From the NCBI GenBank assembly GCA_050633105.1, contig JBOEFW010000084.1:35597-99596 (forward strand): a stretch of 64,000 bases of DNA, written 5' to 3'. The DNA comes from Aureispira sp050633105. Its GTDB lineage: Bacteria > Bacteroidota > Bacteroidia > Chitinophagales > Saprospiraceae. Under the pieces are notes generated by a model that made no database searches, was not told the DNA's origin, and saw nothing but the letters and a program-made list of their open reading frames with translations. A program made the translations under genes and the position numbers. Positions 55,074-63,778 of this stretch are shown here, piece after piece (the stretch's first letter is position 1; the number at the start of each line of letters is the position of its first letter).

Positions 55074-57092
55074 ATGAAGACTAAAATAGACTTAGACAAA
55101 ATCGCAGAAATGACCTATGTGGAATATGAAAAAATGTTTCGCAAGGAAGTTATTAGAGCGCAAAAAATAGGACAAACCAATTGTGTTGTCCTCTCTGATT
55201 TTGAATTTATAGACCAAACGGTAGGCACTTTAGTCGTTTTAGGGCATCATACAGGAGCTTTAGCTAAATTCTATAAGCAGATCAAAAAATCACGCAAAGC
55301 CAAAAAGGATTTTGCAGTAGGAACTGCTGTTTTTGAAAAACATCCCAACGCTTCTAGCACCTTACACATTAATTTAGAAGAGGGGAAAGCCAAACCAAAA
55401 AAGTTATTAAAAAATGGGAAGAAGCTATTTAAAAAAGCAGGTTTAGTCGTAGATATTTTTGTGGGACAATCCGTAGAAGGGCAAAACAATATGCTTAGTG
55501 TACCAGAACAACAATCTATTGAAGAAGAAGCTCAAAAAGAATCGGAAAAACGTTCCATGAGTAAACTCCTCAAAGAGTATGTAGAGCAACTGGCCTTAGT
55601 TAAAGACAATGCCATCCCTAACCTCCAACAACATAAAACCCTTCCTAGAGATCTACAGTTAGTACGCCAACTGTATATTATCATAGAAGCAATAGAGGCA
55701 GAGGTTCCAACAATGACTGCCAAGCAACAAGCAAAATGGGGCGATAAGGCGACAGCTATTATTAACAAACAACAACAAATAGCGAACCTTTATAAACAAG
55801 TGAAAGCAGCACTAGCCGCTACTAATAATGGAATCGATCTTACGGTCATTATTGATCCTCCTTACCATACGTATTATGAGTTGGTAGAACAAGCAATGGC
55901 TCCCGTTGACCCTCTAGTACATATGCTTCAAGCTTTTGTACAAGAAACACAGAAACCAACAGAAAATACAATTACCCACAGCCAACAAGTATTAGCCACT
56001 CTAAAAGATCTAATAGCCAAATCAGCGCCCTACAAAGAACAAAGTCGCGTAAAGGAAATAACAACTGCACACCATCAATTAGAAACAGCTTACAATTCCT
56101 ATACGGCTTGGAAAGCAGAGCAAGAACGGCTTCGTATTTATTTAGAGGAAGCGCAGGAAGCAGTACAAAAGAAAGAGCAATTACTAACAGCATTGCGCAG
56201 GCCTTTTGACAAATTTATTATCCATAAGAACAGCCAAGAGCTCCTCCCGCACGAAAAAAACTTACTCGATCGCCAAATTACCCTCTTACAAGAGCTATTA
56301 AAAATAGCCAAGAACATTCCGTCTAAACTAGAAAAACATTTTGTAGAACAGGAAAAAACGTGGAACGAGCGTTTAACAGAACTCAACACCTTTAAAACCA
56401 CTTATGCCATTGGTAAGGATGTTGCAAATGTCCAAAAACGCTATGGCAAAATGCCAACGATTAACCCCAATGCTTCGCCTGAAAAACAAGCAGCCCAATT
56501 AAAAACGCTGCAAGAATGGTTGGAAAAAATTGAGCAGGCAGATAATGAAATTGGTCAGCAAATTTTGGAATACTACACGTCCCTACCGTCCAACCAGCAG
56601 CAACCTGGAGGGGATTGTTTTGCAATCGCCAAAGGTCGAGTCCAAAAAATTTGGGCAAAGGTATCTGGTGGGGATCTCTATGATAATTTGCCACCATCCA
56701 CCGTTCAAGGGCTTTCTTCTAGAAAGATTTTTAATATGCTATGGAACTGTGTTCCAAGTAAGCAACTCCCTCCCCTCTATAATGGCTTGGGTTCGGCAGG
56801 AGCAATGGCCTGGGCTGGAAAAGGAGATTTGGTTACAGAAGAGGAGATTTGGGCTGGAAAATTAGAAACAGGCGCTGTTATACAAGTTTGGAAACAAAAG
56901 AGTGACTTTGAGTTAATTAGCAAGGGAGAAAATATTGAGTCCTATGGTCATTCCTTTATTTTTCTGAACTATGTTTATGAAGAAGGTAAAATTGTGCGGA
57001 TGCGCATTGCTGATCAAGGAACAGGTTGGGATAGTGAAGAGGGAATTAATCGCTTTATCTTTGGCTATTGGGTCGCTGCCAATCTAAAATAA
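55074..57092 (+). CDS. Coiled-coil protein with C-terminal Cys/His amidase-like segment
   Basis: 672 residues from the ATG at 55074; an in-frame TTG at 55053 is rejected. No signal peptide. Residues 1-140 form an alpha/beta region of unknown type (MTYVEYEKMFRKEVIRAQKI, CVVLSDFEFIDQTVGTLVVL). Residues 150-490 are long charged helices. The last ~160 residues look globular: GGDCFAIAKGRV (Cys515), GAGAVIQVW-like Gly-rich strand, YGHSFIFLNYVY (His626) and RIADQGTGW (Asp647). That Cys-His-Asp order is what NlpC/P60 and CHAP amidases show, so a peptidoglycan or protein hydrolase is inferred, possibly an effector delivered by a secretion or contractile system. No profile match is claimed. The downstream LRR gene follows with an 8-bp gap. 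Confidence 0.6.
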   Translation: MKTKIDLDKIAEMTYVEYEKMFRKEVIRAQKIGQTNCVVLSDFEFIDQTVGTLVVLGHHTGALAKFYKQIKKSRKAKKDFAVGTAVFEKHPNASSTLHINLEEGKAKPKKLLKNGKKLFKKAGLVVDIFVGQSVEGQNNMLSVPEQQSIEEEAQKESEKRSMSKLLKEYVEQLALVKDNAIPNLQQHKTLPRDLQLVRQLYIIIEAIEAEVPTMTAKQQAKWGDKATAIINKQQQIANLYKQVKAALAATNNGIDLTVIIDPPYHTYYELVEQAMAPVDPLVHMLQAFVQETQKPTENTITHSQQVLATLKDLIAKSAPYKEQSRVKEITTAHHQLETAYNSYTAWKAEQERLRIYLEEAQEAVQKKEQLLTALRRPFDKFIIHKNSQELLPHEKNLLDRQITLLQELLKIAKNIPSKLEKHFVEQEKTWNERLTELNTFKTTYAIGKDVANVQKRYGKMPTINPNASPEKQAAQLKTLQEWLEKIEQADNEIGQQILEYYTSLPSNQQQPGGDCFAIAKGRVQKIWAKVSGGDLYDNLPPSTVQGLSSRKIFNMLWNCVPSKQLPPLYNGLGSAGAMAWAGKGDLVTEEEIWAGKLETGAVIQVWKQKSDFELISKGENIESYGHSFIFLNYVYEEGKIVRMRIADQGTGWDSEEGINRFIFGYWVAANLK

Positions 57093-57100
57093 GTCGCTCT

Positions 57101-57793
57101 ATGAAATGGTTTTTAACAGCAGGTGTCTGCCTTTTTATACTCCTGCCTCTTAGAGGCCAGCAAGATTTCTATACCCTAGAAAGTGCCTTGTTGGCCCCTA
57201 TAGACAGTGTACTACGGCTCACTTTAATGTATGATCAAGAAGAATGGGGAACCTTGGATCCTCGCTCTTTCAACGCTCTTCAACAGTTGTCGAAACTACA
57301 GGAACTCCATCTAACAGGCAGTGCCTTTGATCAAATTCCTCCTGTCGTATTTCGACTGCGCCAATTGCGCGCCTTGACGGTACGATTGACCCGTATTCAA
57401 ACCATCCCCAAAGCCATTAGAAAACTCCAACAATTGCACTACCTCAATTTGGAAGGCAATCAACTTCAGTCTCTTCCTTGCCAAATAGGCCGTTTGCAAC
57501 AATTAGAACAACTCTTCTTACAACAAAACCAACTCACTAGCCTACCAGATGAAGTCTATCAATTGCCTAAACTCAAACATGTAGTTTTGTGGTACAATCA
57601 ACTCCAAGAACTCTCTGAGAAGGTCCGTCAATGGCAACAATTAGAAACCTTAGTACTCTCCAACAACCAACTCCAAAAACTCCCTATTGCTTTGTTGAGT
57701 TTGCCACAGTTAAAAAAAGTAGATGTGCGTAATAATCCTTCTTTGGAACTTTCGCCTGCTTGGGGGCAGGCCCCTTTTAAATTCAACCAATAA
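57101..57793 (+). CDS. Secreted small LRR protein
   Basis: 230 residues from the ATG at 57101 (MKWFLTAGVCLFILLPLRGQQ signal peptide); the longer frame from 57068 overlaps the upstream gene without a signal. About seven 23-residue LRRs (about 60-220): LQELHLTGSAFDQIPPVV, LHYLNLEGNQLQSLPCQI, LEQLFLQQNQLTSLPDEV, LETLVLSNNQLQKLPIAL. Periplasmic by prediction. It lies 8 bp after the amidase-like gene on the same strand, so it is almost certainly co-expressed and could be its inhibitor, immunity or binding partner; that is inference from position only. Confidence 0.75.
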   Translation: MKWFLTAGVCLFILLPLRGQQDFYTLESALLAPIDSVLRLTLMYDQEEWGTLDPRSFNALQQLSKLQELHLTGSAFDQIPPVVFRLRQLRALTVRLTRIQTIPKAIRKLQQLHYLNLEGNQLQSLPCQIGRLQQLEQLFLQQNQLTSLPDEVYQLPKLKHVVLWYNQLQELSEKVRQWQQLETLVLSNNQLQKLPIALLSLPQLKKVDVRNNPSLELSPAWGQAPFKFNQ

Positions 57794-57835
57794 CTACAAT
57801 TAAATGATCCACTTGGTAAGAATTGTGTTTTTGTT

Positions 57836-57865
57836 TTGTCAATTGCACATTTTAATATAGGTTTG
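57836..57865 (+). promoter_or_regulatory. Bacteroidota-type promoter of the malic enzyme gene
   Basis: TTG (57836-57838), 19-nt spacer, TAGGTTTG (57858-57865), an exact TAnnTTTG match, about 135 nt upstream of the start codon. Confidence 0.6.
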
Positions 57866-57999
57866 CCTCCTTAAGGTAAACTATCTTAGTGGATTTAGTT
57901 TATATTGAGCCACTATTAGGCCTAAAACCAAGGTAAATACTTGTTGTATAGGATAGCTTTACTTCTACCTATACCATCACAAAAAAAATGAATTGACTT

Positions 58000-59190
58000 A
58001 TGGATTATTCTAAAGAATCCTTGCACCTACATCGTTATCTAAAAGGGAAAATTGGCATTCGTAACAAAATGGATGTACGTACTCAAGAGCACCTTTCGTT
58101 GGTGTATTCTCCTGGTGTAGCTGCCCCTTGTTTAGAAATAGAAAAGAACCCAGAATCGGTTTGGGATTATACCATGAAAGGCAACTGTGTCGCCATTGTC
58201 ACTGATGGTTCGGCTGTATTGGGCTTGGGTAATTTGGGAGCAGAAGCCTCTTTGCCTGTGATGGAAGGCAAAGCCATGTTGTTTCGTCGCTTTGGACAAA
58301 TCAATGCCTTCCCAATTTGCTTGGATACTCAAAATGTAGATGAAATCGTAGAAACAGTGCGTCGTATTGCTCCTGTTTTTGGAGGAGTGAACCTAGAAGA
58401 TATTGCCGCACCTAGAAGTTTTGAAGTAGAAGAACGCTTACAAGACTTGGGCATTCCTGTTTTTCATGACGACCAACACGGAACAGCTATTGTTGTTCTC
58501 GGAGCACTGATCAATGCCTCTAAATTGGTTGGCAAAAAGCTCAAAGATTTGAAAATCGTTATTAATGGAGCAGGGGCCGCAGGAATTGCGATTGCGAAAT
58601 TATTGCGTTGTGTAGAACATGGAGAAGACAACAGTGCTTGTATTCCTGTTCAGGATCTCATTATGTGTGATAGTAAAGGGATCATTCATAGAGAACGGGA
58701 CAACCTCAATTCTCACAAACAACATTCCTTGACTTATTCTAACAAGGAGAATAGAAAAGGAAACTTAAAAGATGCGATTGTTGGGGCAGATGTTTTTATT
58801 GGGGTGAGTATGCCGAATCTTTTAGATCGAGAAGACATCAAAACGATGGCTAAAGATTCTATTATTTTTGCACTGGCTAATCCTACACCTGAAATCATGC
58901 CTGATGAAGCCTATGCTGGTGGAGCGGCGATTGTAGGAACAGGGCGTAGTGACTTGCCTAACCAAGTTAATAATGTCTTGGGTTTTCCAGGGATCTTCCG
59001 TGGGGCCCTCGACGCTCGTGCCAAACAAATCACCCCTAACATGAAATTAGCGGCGGCTTACGCCATTGCTGATAGTATTTCTAATCCAACCAAAGATATG
59101 ATTATTCCTCCTGCTTTGGATGAAGTAGTAGCGTACAAAGTAGCTAAAGCGGTAAAAGCCGCTGCTTTGAAGGATATGGAAGCAAAATAA
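58000..59190 (+). CDS. NAD(P)-dependent malic enzyme (oxaloacetate-decarboxylating)
   Basis: 396 residues. Malic enzyme N-domain with YSPGVAAPCLEIEKNPE, TDGSAVLGLGNLGAEASLPV, KAMLFRRFGQINAFPICLDT and the metal-binding VNLEDIAAPRSFEVE; then the NAD(P)-binding domain with VFHDDQHGTAIVVLGAL and Rossmann VINGAGAAGIAIAKLL, ending EVVAYKVAKAVKAAALKDM. Reaction: L-malate + NAD(P)+ to pyruvate + CO2 + NAD(P)H, cytoplasmic, linking the TCA cycle to pyruvate. This is the short form; the phosphotransacetylase-like C-terminal half of MaeB is absent. Followed by a strong terminator. Confidence 0.93.
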   Translation: MDYSKESLHLHRYLKGKIGIRNKMDVRTQEHLSLVYSPGVAAPCLEIEKNPESVWDYTMKGNCVAIVTDGSAVLGLGNLGAEASLPVMEGKAMLFRRFGQINAFPICLDTQNVDEIVETVRRIAPVFGGVNLEDIAAPRSFEVEERLQDLGIPVFHDDQHGTAIVVLGALINASKLVGKKLKDLKIVINGAGAAGIAIAKLLRCVEHGEDNSACIPVQDLIMCDSKGIIHRERDNLNSHKQHSLTYSNKENRKGNLKDAIVGADVFIGVSMPNLLDREDIKTMAKDSIIFALANPTPEIMPDEAYAGGAAIVGTGRSDLPNQVNNVLGFPGIFRGALDARAKQITPNMKLAAAYAIADSISNPTKDMIIPPALDEVVAYKVAKAVKAAALKDMEAK

Positions 59191-59229
59191 GTTATCCCCA
59201 ATCGTTTCTCCTCTAGGAGTTTGATTTAG

Positions 59230-59270
59230 AATCCAGTAAGGAGCCTTGGTTCTTTGCTGGATTTTTTTGT
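59230..59270 (+). terminator. Terminator after malic enzyme
   Basis: Stem of up to 16 bp (59230-59245 with 59248-59263, several G-U pairs) starting AATCCAG and closing CTGGATT, then a T run. Nearly the same sequence recurs at 59680-59714. Confidence 0.8.
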
Positions 59271-59444
59271 AGTCCATAAAAGGTTCTACCAACTCGTTTT
59301 GATAGATAATTATCTTTTTCGCCAATTTTTTTACCATTTTTTCCGTTCTTAAGGTTACATTTAAGAAACTCAGACCGTTATAAGGTACAGTCCCTTAGCA
59401 TGACAAATGATCTTATTACAACATTTAACCAAAAACACTTTGAC

Positions 59445-59648
59445 ATGAAAAATTTATTGGTATTCTTAATTGCTGTTTTTTGCTTAGGCGCCATGACTTC
59501 TTGCGCAAGCACTTATAAAAAGCGTAAAGGCTGCAAAGGTAATGGTGGTTGGTATGGCAAACGCAACTTAGGCCAAATAACTCCACAACAAAACATTCAG
59601 GCTCTTTATGTGTGGGCACCTGCTACAGCCGAAGCGACTAACTTCTAA
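59445..59648 (+). CDS. Small lipoprotein
   Basis: 67 residues from the ATG at 59445 (MKNLLVFLIAVFCLGAMTSC, lipobox AMTSC with the lipidated Cys at residue 20); the frame from 59400 adds a non-signal leader. The mature part is about 48 residues: basic/Gly-rich ASTYKKRKGCKGNGGWYGKR, then a polar tail. One further Cys. No family known to me; similar tiny lipoproteins are common in Bacteroidota genomes. Followed directly by a terminator. Confidence 0.6.
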   Translation: MKNLLVFLIAVFCLGAMTSCASTYKKRKGCKGNGGWYGKRNLGQITPQQNIQALYVWAPATAEATNF

Positions 59649-59679
59649 GATACGATAACCATACTCCTTCAATGGATCA

Positions 59680-59721
59680 AATCCAGCCAAAGGCCTTGTG
59701 CTTTTTGCTGGATTTTTTTGT
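59680..59721 (+). terminator. Terminator after the small lipoprotein, near-copy of 59230-59270
   Basis: AATCCAGCCAAAGG... pairs with ...CTTTTTGCTGGATT (ending 59714), then seven T. The arms and loop repeat the terminator 450 bp upstream with few changes. Confidence 0.8.
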
Positions 59722-59961
59722 GTCTTACTTTTTAAGTAGTTGCTTAAGTGGTATTATTGACCAATTAGTACAAAAAATGGCAGGAAGATCTAATTTTTTT
59801 GACGAAGAAATTATAGAATAAGGATACTTCTTTCTTTTCCAATCTTTTGTAAAATAAAATACTGAAACTCTTCATTATAATAACATTCTAAAAAAATGCA
59901 ACTTTTTATCTTATCTTAACGTACAAATAGAGATAGCTTTTTTTTGACGCAATACTTAATG

Positions 59962-60226
59962 CACTGTAACATAAGTTAATTTAAAAATGTAATAACCAAA
60001 AGCTTTAACACCTGCAACGGTTTTGGAAGGGTATAGGAAGGAGCTNNNNNNNNNNNNNNNNNNNNNNNNNNNNNNNNNNNNNNNNNNNNNNNNNNNNNNN
60101 NNNNNNNNNNNNNNNNNNNNNNNNNNNNNNNNNNNNNNNNNNNNNNNNNNNTTGTTTACTTTTTGTGGCAATGACAAAAAGTAAAACCCAGTCCACTTGA
60201 AATATAAATAAATTTCTGTTACAGTG
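59962..60226. repeat. Inverted repeat bounding the second assembly gap
   Basis: CACTGTAACA (59962-59971) and TGTTACAGTG (60217-60226) are exact complements, and similarity continues loosely on both sides for about 40 nt. The gap of 106 N lies between them. Compatible with a small transposable element or another repeat that broke the assembly. Confidence 0.5.
60046..60151. other. Assembly gap (106 N)
   Basis: Run of N; content unknown. Sequence on each side does not make a continuous gene. Confidence 0.95.
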
Positions 60227-60250
60227 TAGTAAGTAATACTGTAAAAAATA

Positions 60251-60374
60251 TTATTGATAACCCTAAGCAAGAGAATCATCTCTTTTTAAGCACGGCTTCG
60301 TTGTGGGAAATGTCCATTAAGATAAGCTTAGGTAAGCTACAAATTCCTGATTCTCTTGACAGTTTTATCAATAA
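60251..60374. repeat. MITE-like 124-bp element
   Basis: Outer arms TTATTGATAA (60251-60260) and TTATCAATAA (60365-60374) are exact complements; after 6-7 mismatched bases, CAAGAGAATCA (60268-60278) and TGATTCTCTTG (60348-60358) are again exact complements. Together they make imperfect ~28-bp terminal inverted repeats around 69 bp. Confidence 0.55.
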
Positions 60375-60656
60375 ACAAATCCAGCTTATTGGGTATAAAA
60401 ACTTCCCACCTGCCTAAGGAAAGATACTCAAATCCCTGCTTACAAGGCCCAGCAGTTATCTTTAGTTTGGTAGACTCATTCTCCGAGCAAGTGGATTTAT
60501 AGCAAAAAAGTAACAATCATTCATATTGTTAACAAAAAGCCACAATATCTAATACCCTACCAAGAGTTTTAAGAAGTCACCAAACTAAAAGCAACACGCT
60601 TCATGAACTCTGGCGAACTAAAAGTTAGACTCTGTGATGCCTGTGGCATTCCCTAA

Positions 60657-60689
60657 CTGATTATTGGATACAATGTATCCAATAATCAG
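60657..60689. repeat. 33-bp perfect palindrome in gene-free DNA
   Basis: CTGATTATTGGATACA (60657-60672) and TGTATCCAATAATCAG (60674-60689) are exact complements around one central base. No T run follows, so it is not a terminator; it could bind a dimeric regulator, form a cruciform or be a repeat end. Confidence 0.7.
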
Positions 60690-61500
60690 ATCGCTCCACG
60701 AGCGTTGAATCGAACATAATTGAGAGTGCGCTTTAGCGGGCTAAAACTTTAGTTCACTACACCCAAAAAATCCCTGCTAACAATTGTTCTTCTTCCATGT
60801 CTTGTTAAATTGAGGGATAACAAATTTATTATAGGCCGTCGCTTGCTCCTTCTTTTTTATTTCCTCATCTAGGAATAAAAAAGAAGTTTTTTTGTACAAA
60901 TACAACACATTGTTCTGTCACAAGAAGTTGATCTAGTCAATTAGATCTATAATATTTAAGTTAAAAACGAGCACTTTTATTTCTCTTTAAAAATCCCCGC
61001 ATTTAGTTATATAGCAATAATCAACTTGTAAAATAATCATTACAAGCATTTTATGTGGTCAAAATATTTTTTAGATAAAAAAAACTTTCTAGTATCTTTT
61101 AGACAAAAAGCGTCACAAAACTTGACATACTCCTTACTTTTTTATATATTCGTAGCACACTATTAAAATACCCCATTAAACCACGATAAAACTACCAATC
61201 AGAAGCAGCACCCTGTGACAACACATCACAATTCCCCACTGCCTTCTTATTCCCGTATCCATTTTTTTTGTTTGGCAGTCGCCACCCTCTATACTTTTTC
61301 ACACTAGGAATTTGCCAAGAGCATCAGCTCTTGCCCTATCTTATACTTTGCCTTACGCCACCTTTTGCAGGATGGCGAGTAGTCTTGTATTGTCTACTTT
61401 TAACCTTTAATTTTATTACCTATCAGAAATAGGTAAGGCATTGCTTTGCTCTATTTCAAATATTTACCTCAAATTTCCTTTATTTATTTAAATTATTAAC

Positions 61501-63705
61501 ATGAGAATTTTATTAAGTCTATTAATATGTTGTTGTCTAGCAACATTCTCTGCCCAAGGGCAACAGTCGCGTTGCTCCAATAGTATTTTTACTAATGGAA
61601 ACTTAGAAAGCGGTACACCAACAGCTTCCCATCAAGATATTGGTAATGCTGTCGGTTTTAGCCGAATTTGGGCACCAAATAGCTGGGCAGATTATTATAC
61701 CGCAACAACTGGACCTGGTGGTTTCAGTTTACCAACGCCTGCAACTGGCAATTATGCGAGTTGTTGGATTGCTAACCATACTAATGGTGGGACAACTTAT
61801 AGAGAGGGATTCCAAGCAGAATTAGGCTTTACAGTACCTCCCAATACAGGTCTATATACCCTGACGTTTGATGCGGCCTGCATGGGTGGCTGGGGAAACT
61901 CTGAAGTAGCTGTATATGCGTTACATAACCCTGGGGGCTTAGACGCTCCAAATCCGCCAACTGGCGCCTTTACGCCTAGTAATACGGCTTTGTTTGGTAC
62001 TGGAACCACACAATTGATCAATATCATTCCTGTTTCTGCAGGAACTTGTAGCAATACTAAAGCAAGCTACAGTTTTGTCATTAATAGTAACGTTGCAGGC
62101 TTCCCTACTGGTGGCATGACACATATTTTTATTACACACAGTGATAACACCTCTATTAATGGTGCTTTGTACATGGCATTTGATAATTTCTGTATGCCGA
62201 TTCCTAGAAATACACCTTGTCCAGCAAGTTGGGTAGTTAATGGTGATTTAGAAAGTGGTACACCAACTACTAGTCACCAAGATATTAACTTGGCAACAGG
62301 GTTTGATAACATTTGGAATGGTGCAGGATTGAGCTATGCGGATTATTATCCAGCGACTTTTGCTCCTAGTACATTCACTCCACCTGTTCCTGCAACTGGA
62401 GATTATGCAGGCTGCTGGATTGCTAACTTTGCTAATGGTGGAAGAACCTACAGAGAAGGTTTCCAAGGATCTTTAGCCTCTACTATCTTACCCAATACAG
62501 GAACTTATCAATTGACCTTTGATATGGCTTGTTTGAGTGGCTGGGGTACCGCTGAAGTAAGTGTCTATGGTATCAACAATGCCTCTACCTATAGTGCCAA
62601 CCCTACAAGTGCTTATGCTCCTGGAAATATGGCCTTATTTGGGGCTGCTAATACCGCCTTATTAGGTACTTTTCCTGTAACAACTAGTTCTTGTAATAAT
62701 ACAAAAACATCACAAACCGTCCTTATTGACTCTGATGCGTCAGGATTTCCTGTTGGTGGCATGTCTCGTTTTTTTATCACACACAGTGATAACAATGGTA
62801 TCAATGGGGCCCACTACATGGCCTTTGATAACTTCTGCCTGCAATCTAGACAAATACCTCCTTGCCCAACTATTGTTAGTGGTAGAGCAGAATGTTCTAG
62901 AGCAGGTTATAGCTATACTATTACAACTTCTGGAGATGCTGGATCAGTAACCTTATCTAGTAGTTGTGGTACCTTCTCTCCTAGTACTATTAACTTAACA
63001 GGAGCAACCTCTTATACGGTTACTTTTATTCCTAATGGTTCTTGTGGTAATAATATTACCGTTAGTTATAGCGTAACCAATAGTAATGATGTTGATTGTG
63101 ATCGCAATAGATTACAGACGACCTTACCAGATTGTAATGGTTGTGAGTGCGATGAGTCCTTCTTCAATAATGTAGAACAAGGTTTTGATTATTATGAGAA
63201 TTGTCCTAATGATTTTGTACGTCCTTTTGCTTTACAAGATGACTGTGATCGTGTAGATTGGTTCATTGATGGTAATTATGCTGGTTCTACTGTTGGTAAT
63301 GCAGGCCTTAGCTTCCCACATCTTACTAGAACTACTGAAATTTGTATGGTGGTCACTCGTACTACGGCTAGTGGTAAAACCTGTGAACACAAATTCTGTC
63401 GACGTTTAGAACCAACGTTCCAATGTAATCCTAATCAGCGTGCGTCTTCTAGCAGTCGTCTCAACGCTACTCCAAATCCTGCCACAACACAAGTGACAGT
63501 AACTTGGGATAGCCGTGATCTGCCTGGCAACATTTCTATAGGTATCTTTAATAGCAGTGGAGTTGTTGTGAAACGTATGAATGATATCAATGGCTTTGAT
63601 GGCTCTACTAGATTCAATATTATGGACTTGCCTACTGGCTTGTACTATATCAAAGTAGAAGGAGAAGGTTATACTCCTGCTCCTGTGAAGTTTATCAAGC
63701 AATAA
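61501..63705 (+). CDS. T9SS-exported protein with duplicated ~210-residue domain
   Basis: 734 residues. Signal peptide (about 1-20, CLATFSAQG). Two copies of one domain, about 27-240 and 245-452, share NLESGTPTxSHQDI, ADYYxATxxP, SGNYAxCWIAN, NGGxTYREGFQ, LTFDxACxxGWGxxEVxVY and FITHSDN...YMAFDNFC; this looks like a carbohydrate- or ligand-binding jelly roll with a conserved disulfide. A Cys-rich middle (about 455-640) leads to a T9SS type A tail (about 653 on: NATPNPATTQVTVTWDSRDL, GLYYIKVEGEGYTP). Likely a surface adhesin or glycan binder. Terminated by a strong hairpin. Confidence 0.82.
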   Translation: MRILLSLLICCCLATFSAQGQQSRCSNSIFTNGNLESGTPTASHQDIGNAVGFSRIWAPNSWADYYTATTGPGGFSLPTPATGNYASCWIANHTNGGTTYREGFQAELGFTVPPNTGLYTLTFDAACMGGWGNSEVAVYALHNPGGLDAPNPPTGAFTPSNTALFGTGTTQLINIIPVSAGTCSNTKASYSFVINSNVAGFPTGGMTHIFITHSDNTSINGALYMAFDNFCMPIPRNTPCPASWVVNGDLESGTPTTSHQDINLATGFDNIWNGAGLSYADYYPATFAPSTFTPPVPATGDYAGCWIANFANGGRTYREGFQGSLASTILPNTGTYQLTFDMACLSGWGTAEVSVYGINNASTYSANPTSAYAPGNMALFGAANTALLGTFPVTTSSCNNTKTSQTVLIDSDASGFPVGGMSRFFITHSDNNGINGAHYMAFDNFCLQSRQIPPCPTIVSGRAECSRAGYSYTITTSGDAGSVTLSSSCGTFSPSTINLTGATSYTVTFIPNGSCGNNITVSYSVTNSNDVDCDRNRLQTTLPDCNGCECDESFFNNVEQGFDYYENCPNDFVRPFALQDDCDRVDWFIDGNYAGSTVGNAGLSFPHLTRTTEICMVVTRTTASGKTCEHKFCRRLEPTFQCNPNQRASSSSRLNATPNPATTQVTVTWDSRDLPGNISIGIFNSSGVVVKRMNDINGFDGSTRFNIMDLPTGLYYIKVEGEGYTPAPVKFIKQ

Positions 63706-63738
63706 TTTTACTCTTTTAGGTAATAAAATTTAATTCCT

Positions 63739-63778
63739 GAGATGCTCTCTGAGAGAGCATCTCTTTTTATTTTTTGGC
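63739..63778 (+). terminator. Rho-independent terminator after the last gene
   Basis: GAGATGCTCTC (63739-63749) and GAGAGCATCTC (63753-63763) form a perfect 11-bp stem with a 3-nt loop and a long T tract. Confidence 0.85.

Larger units (their letters stand above)
59722..61500. other. Gene-free, repeat-rich stretch with assembly gap
   Basis: Nearly 1.8 kb with no credible ORF. It holds the N gap (60046-60151) bounded by an inverted repeat, a 124-bp element with imperfect terminal inverted repeats (60251-60374), a 33-bp palindrome (60657-60689) and the unrecognised leader of the next gene. Nothing else could be supported. Confidence 0.6.

Noticed and set aside
59956..60279. Minus-strand open frame running through the second N gap
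   Set aside because: Most of it is unknown bases and neither end resembles a protein family.
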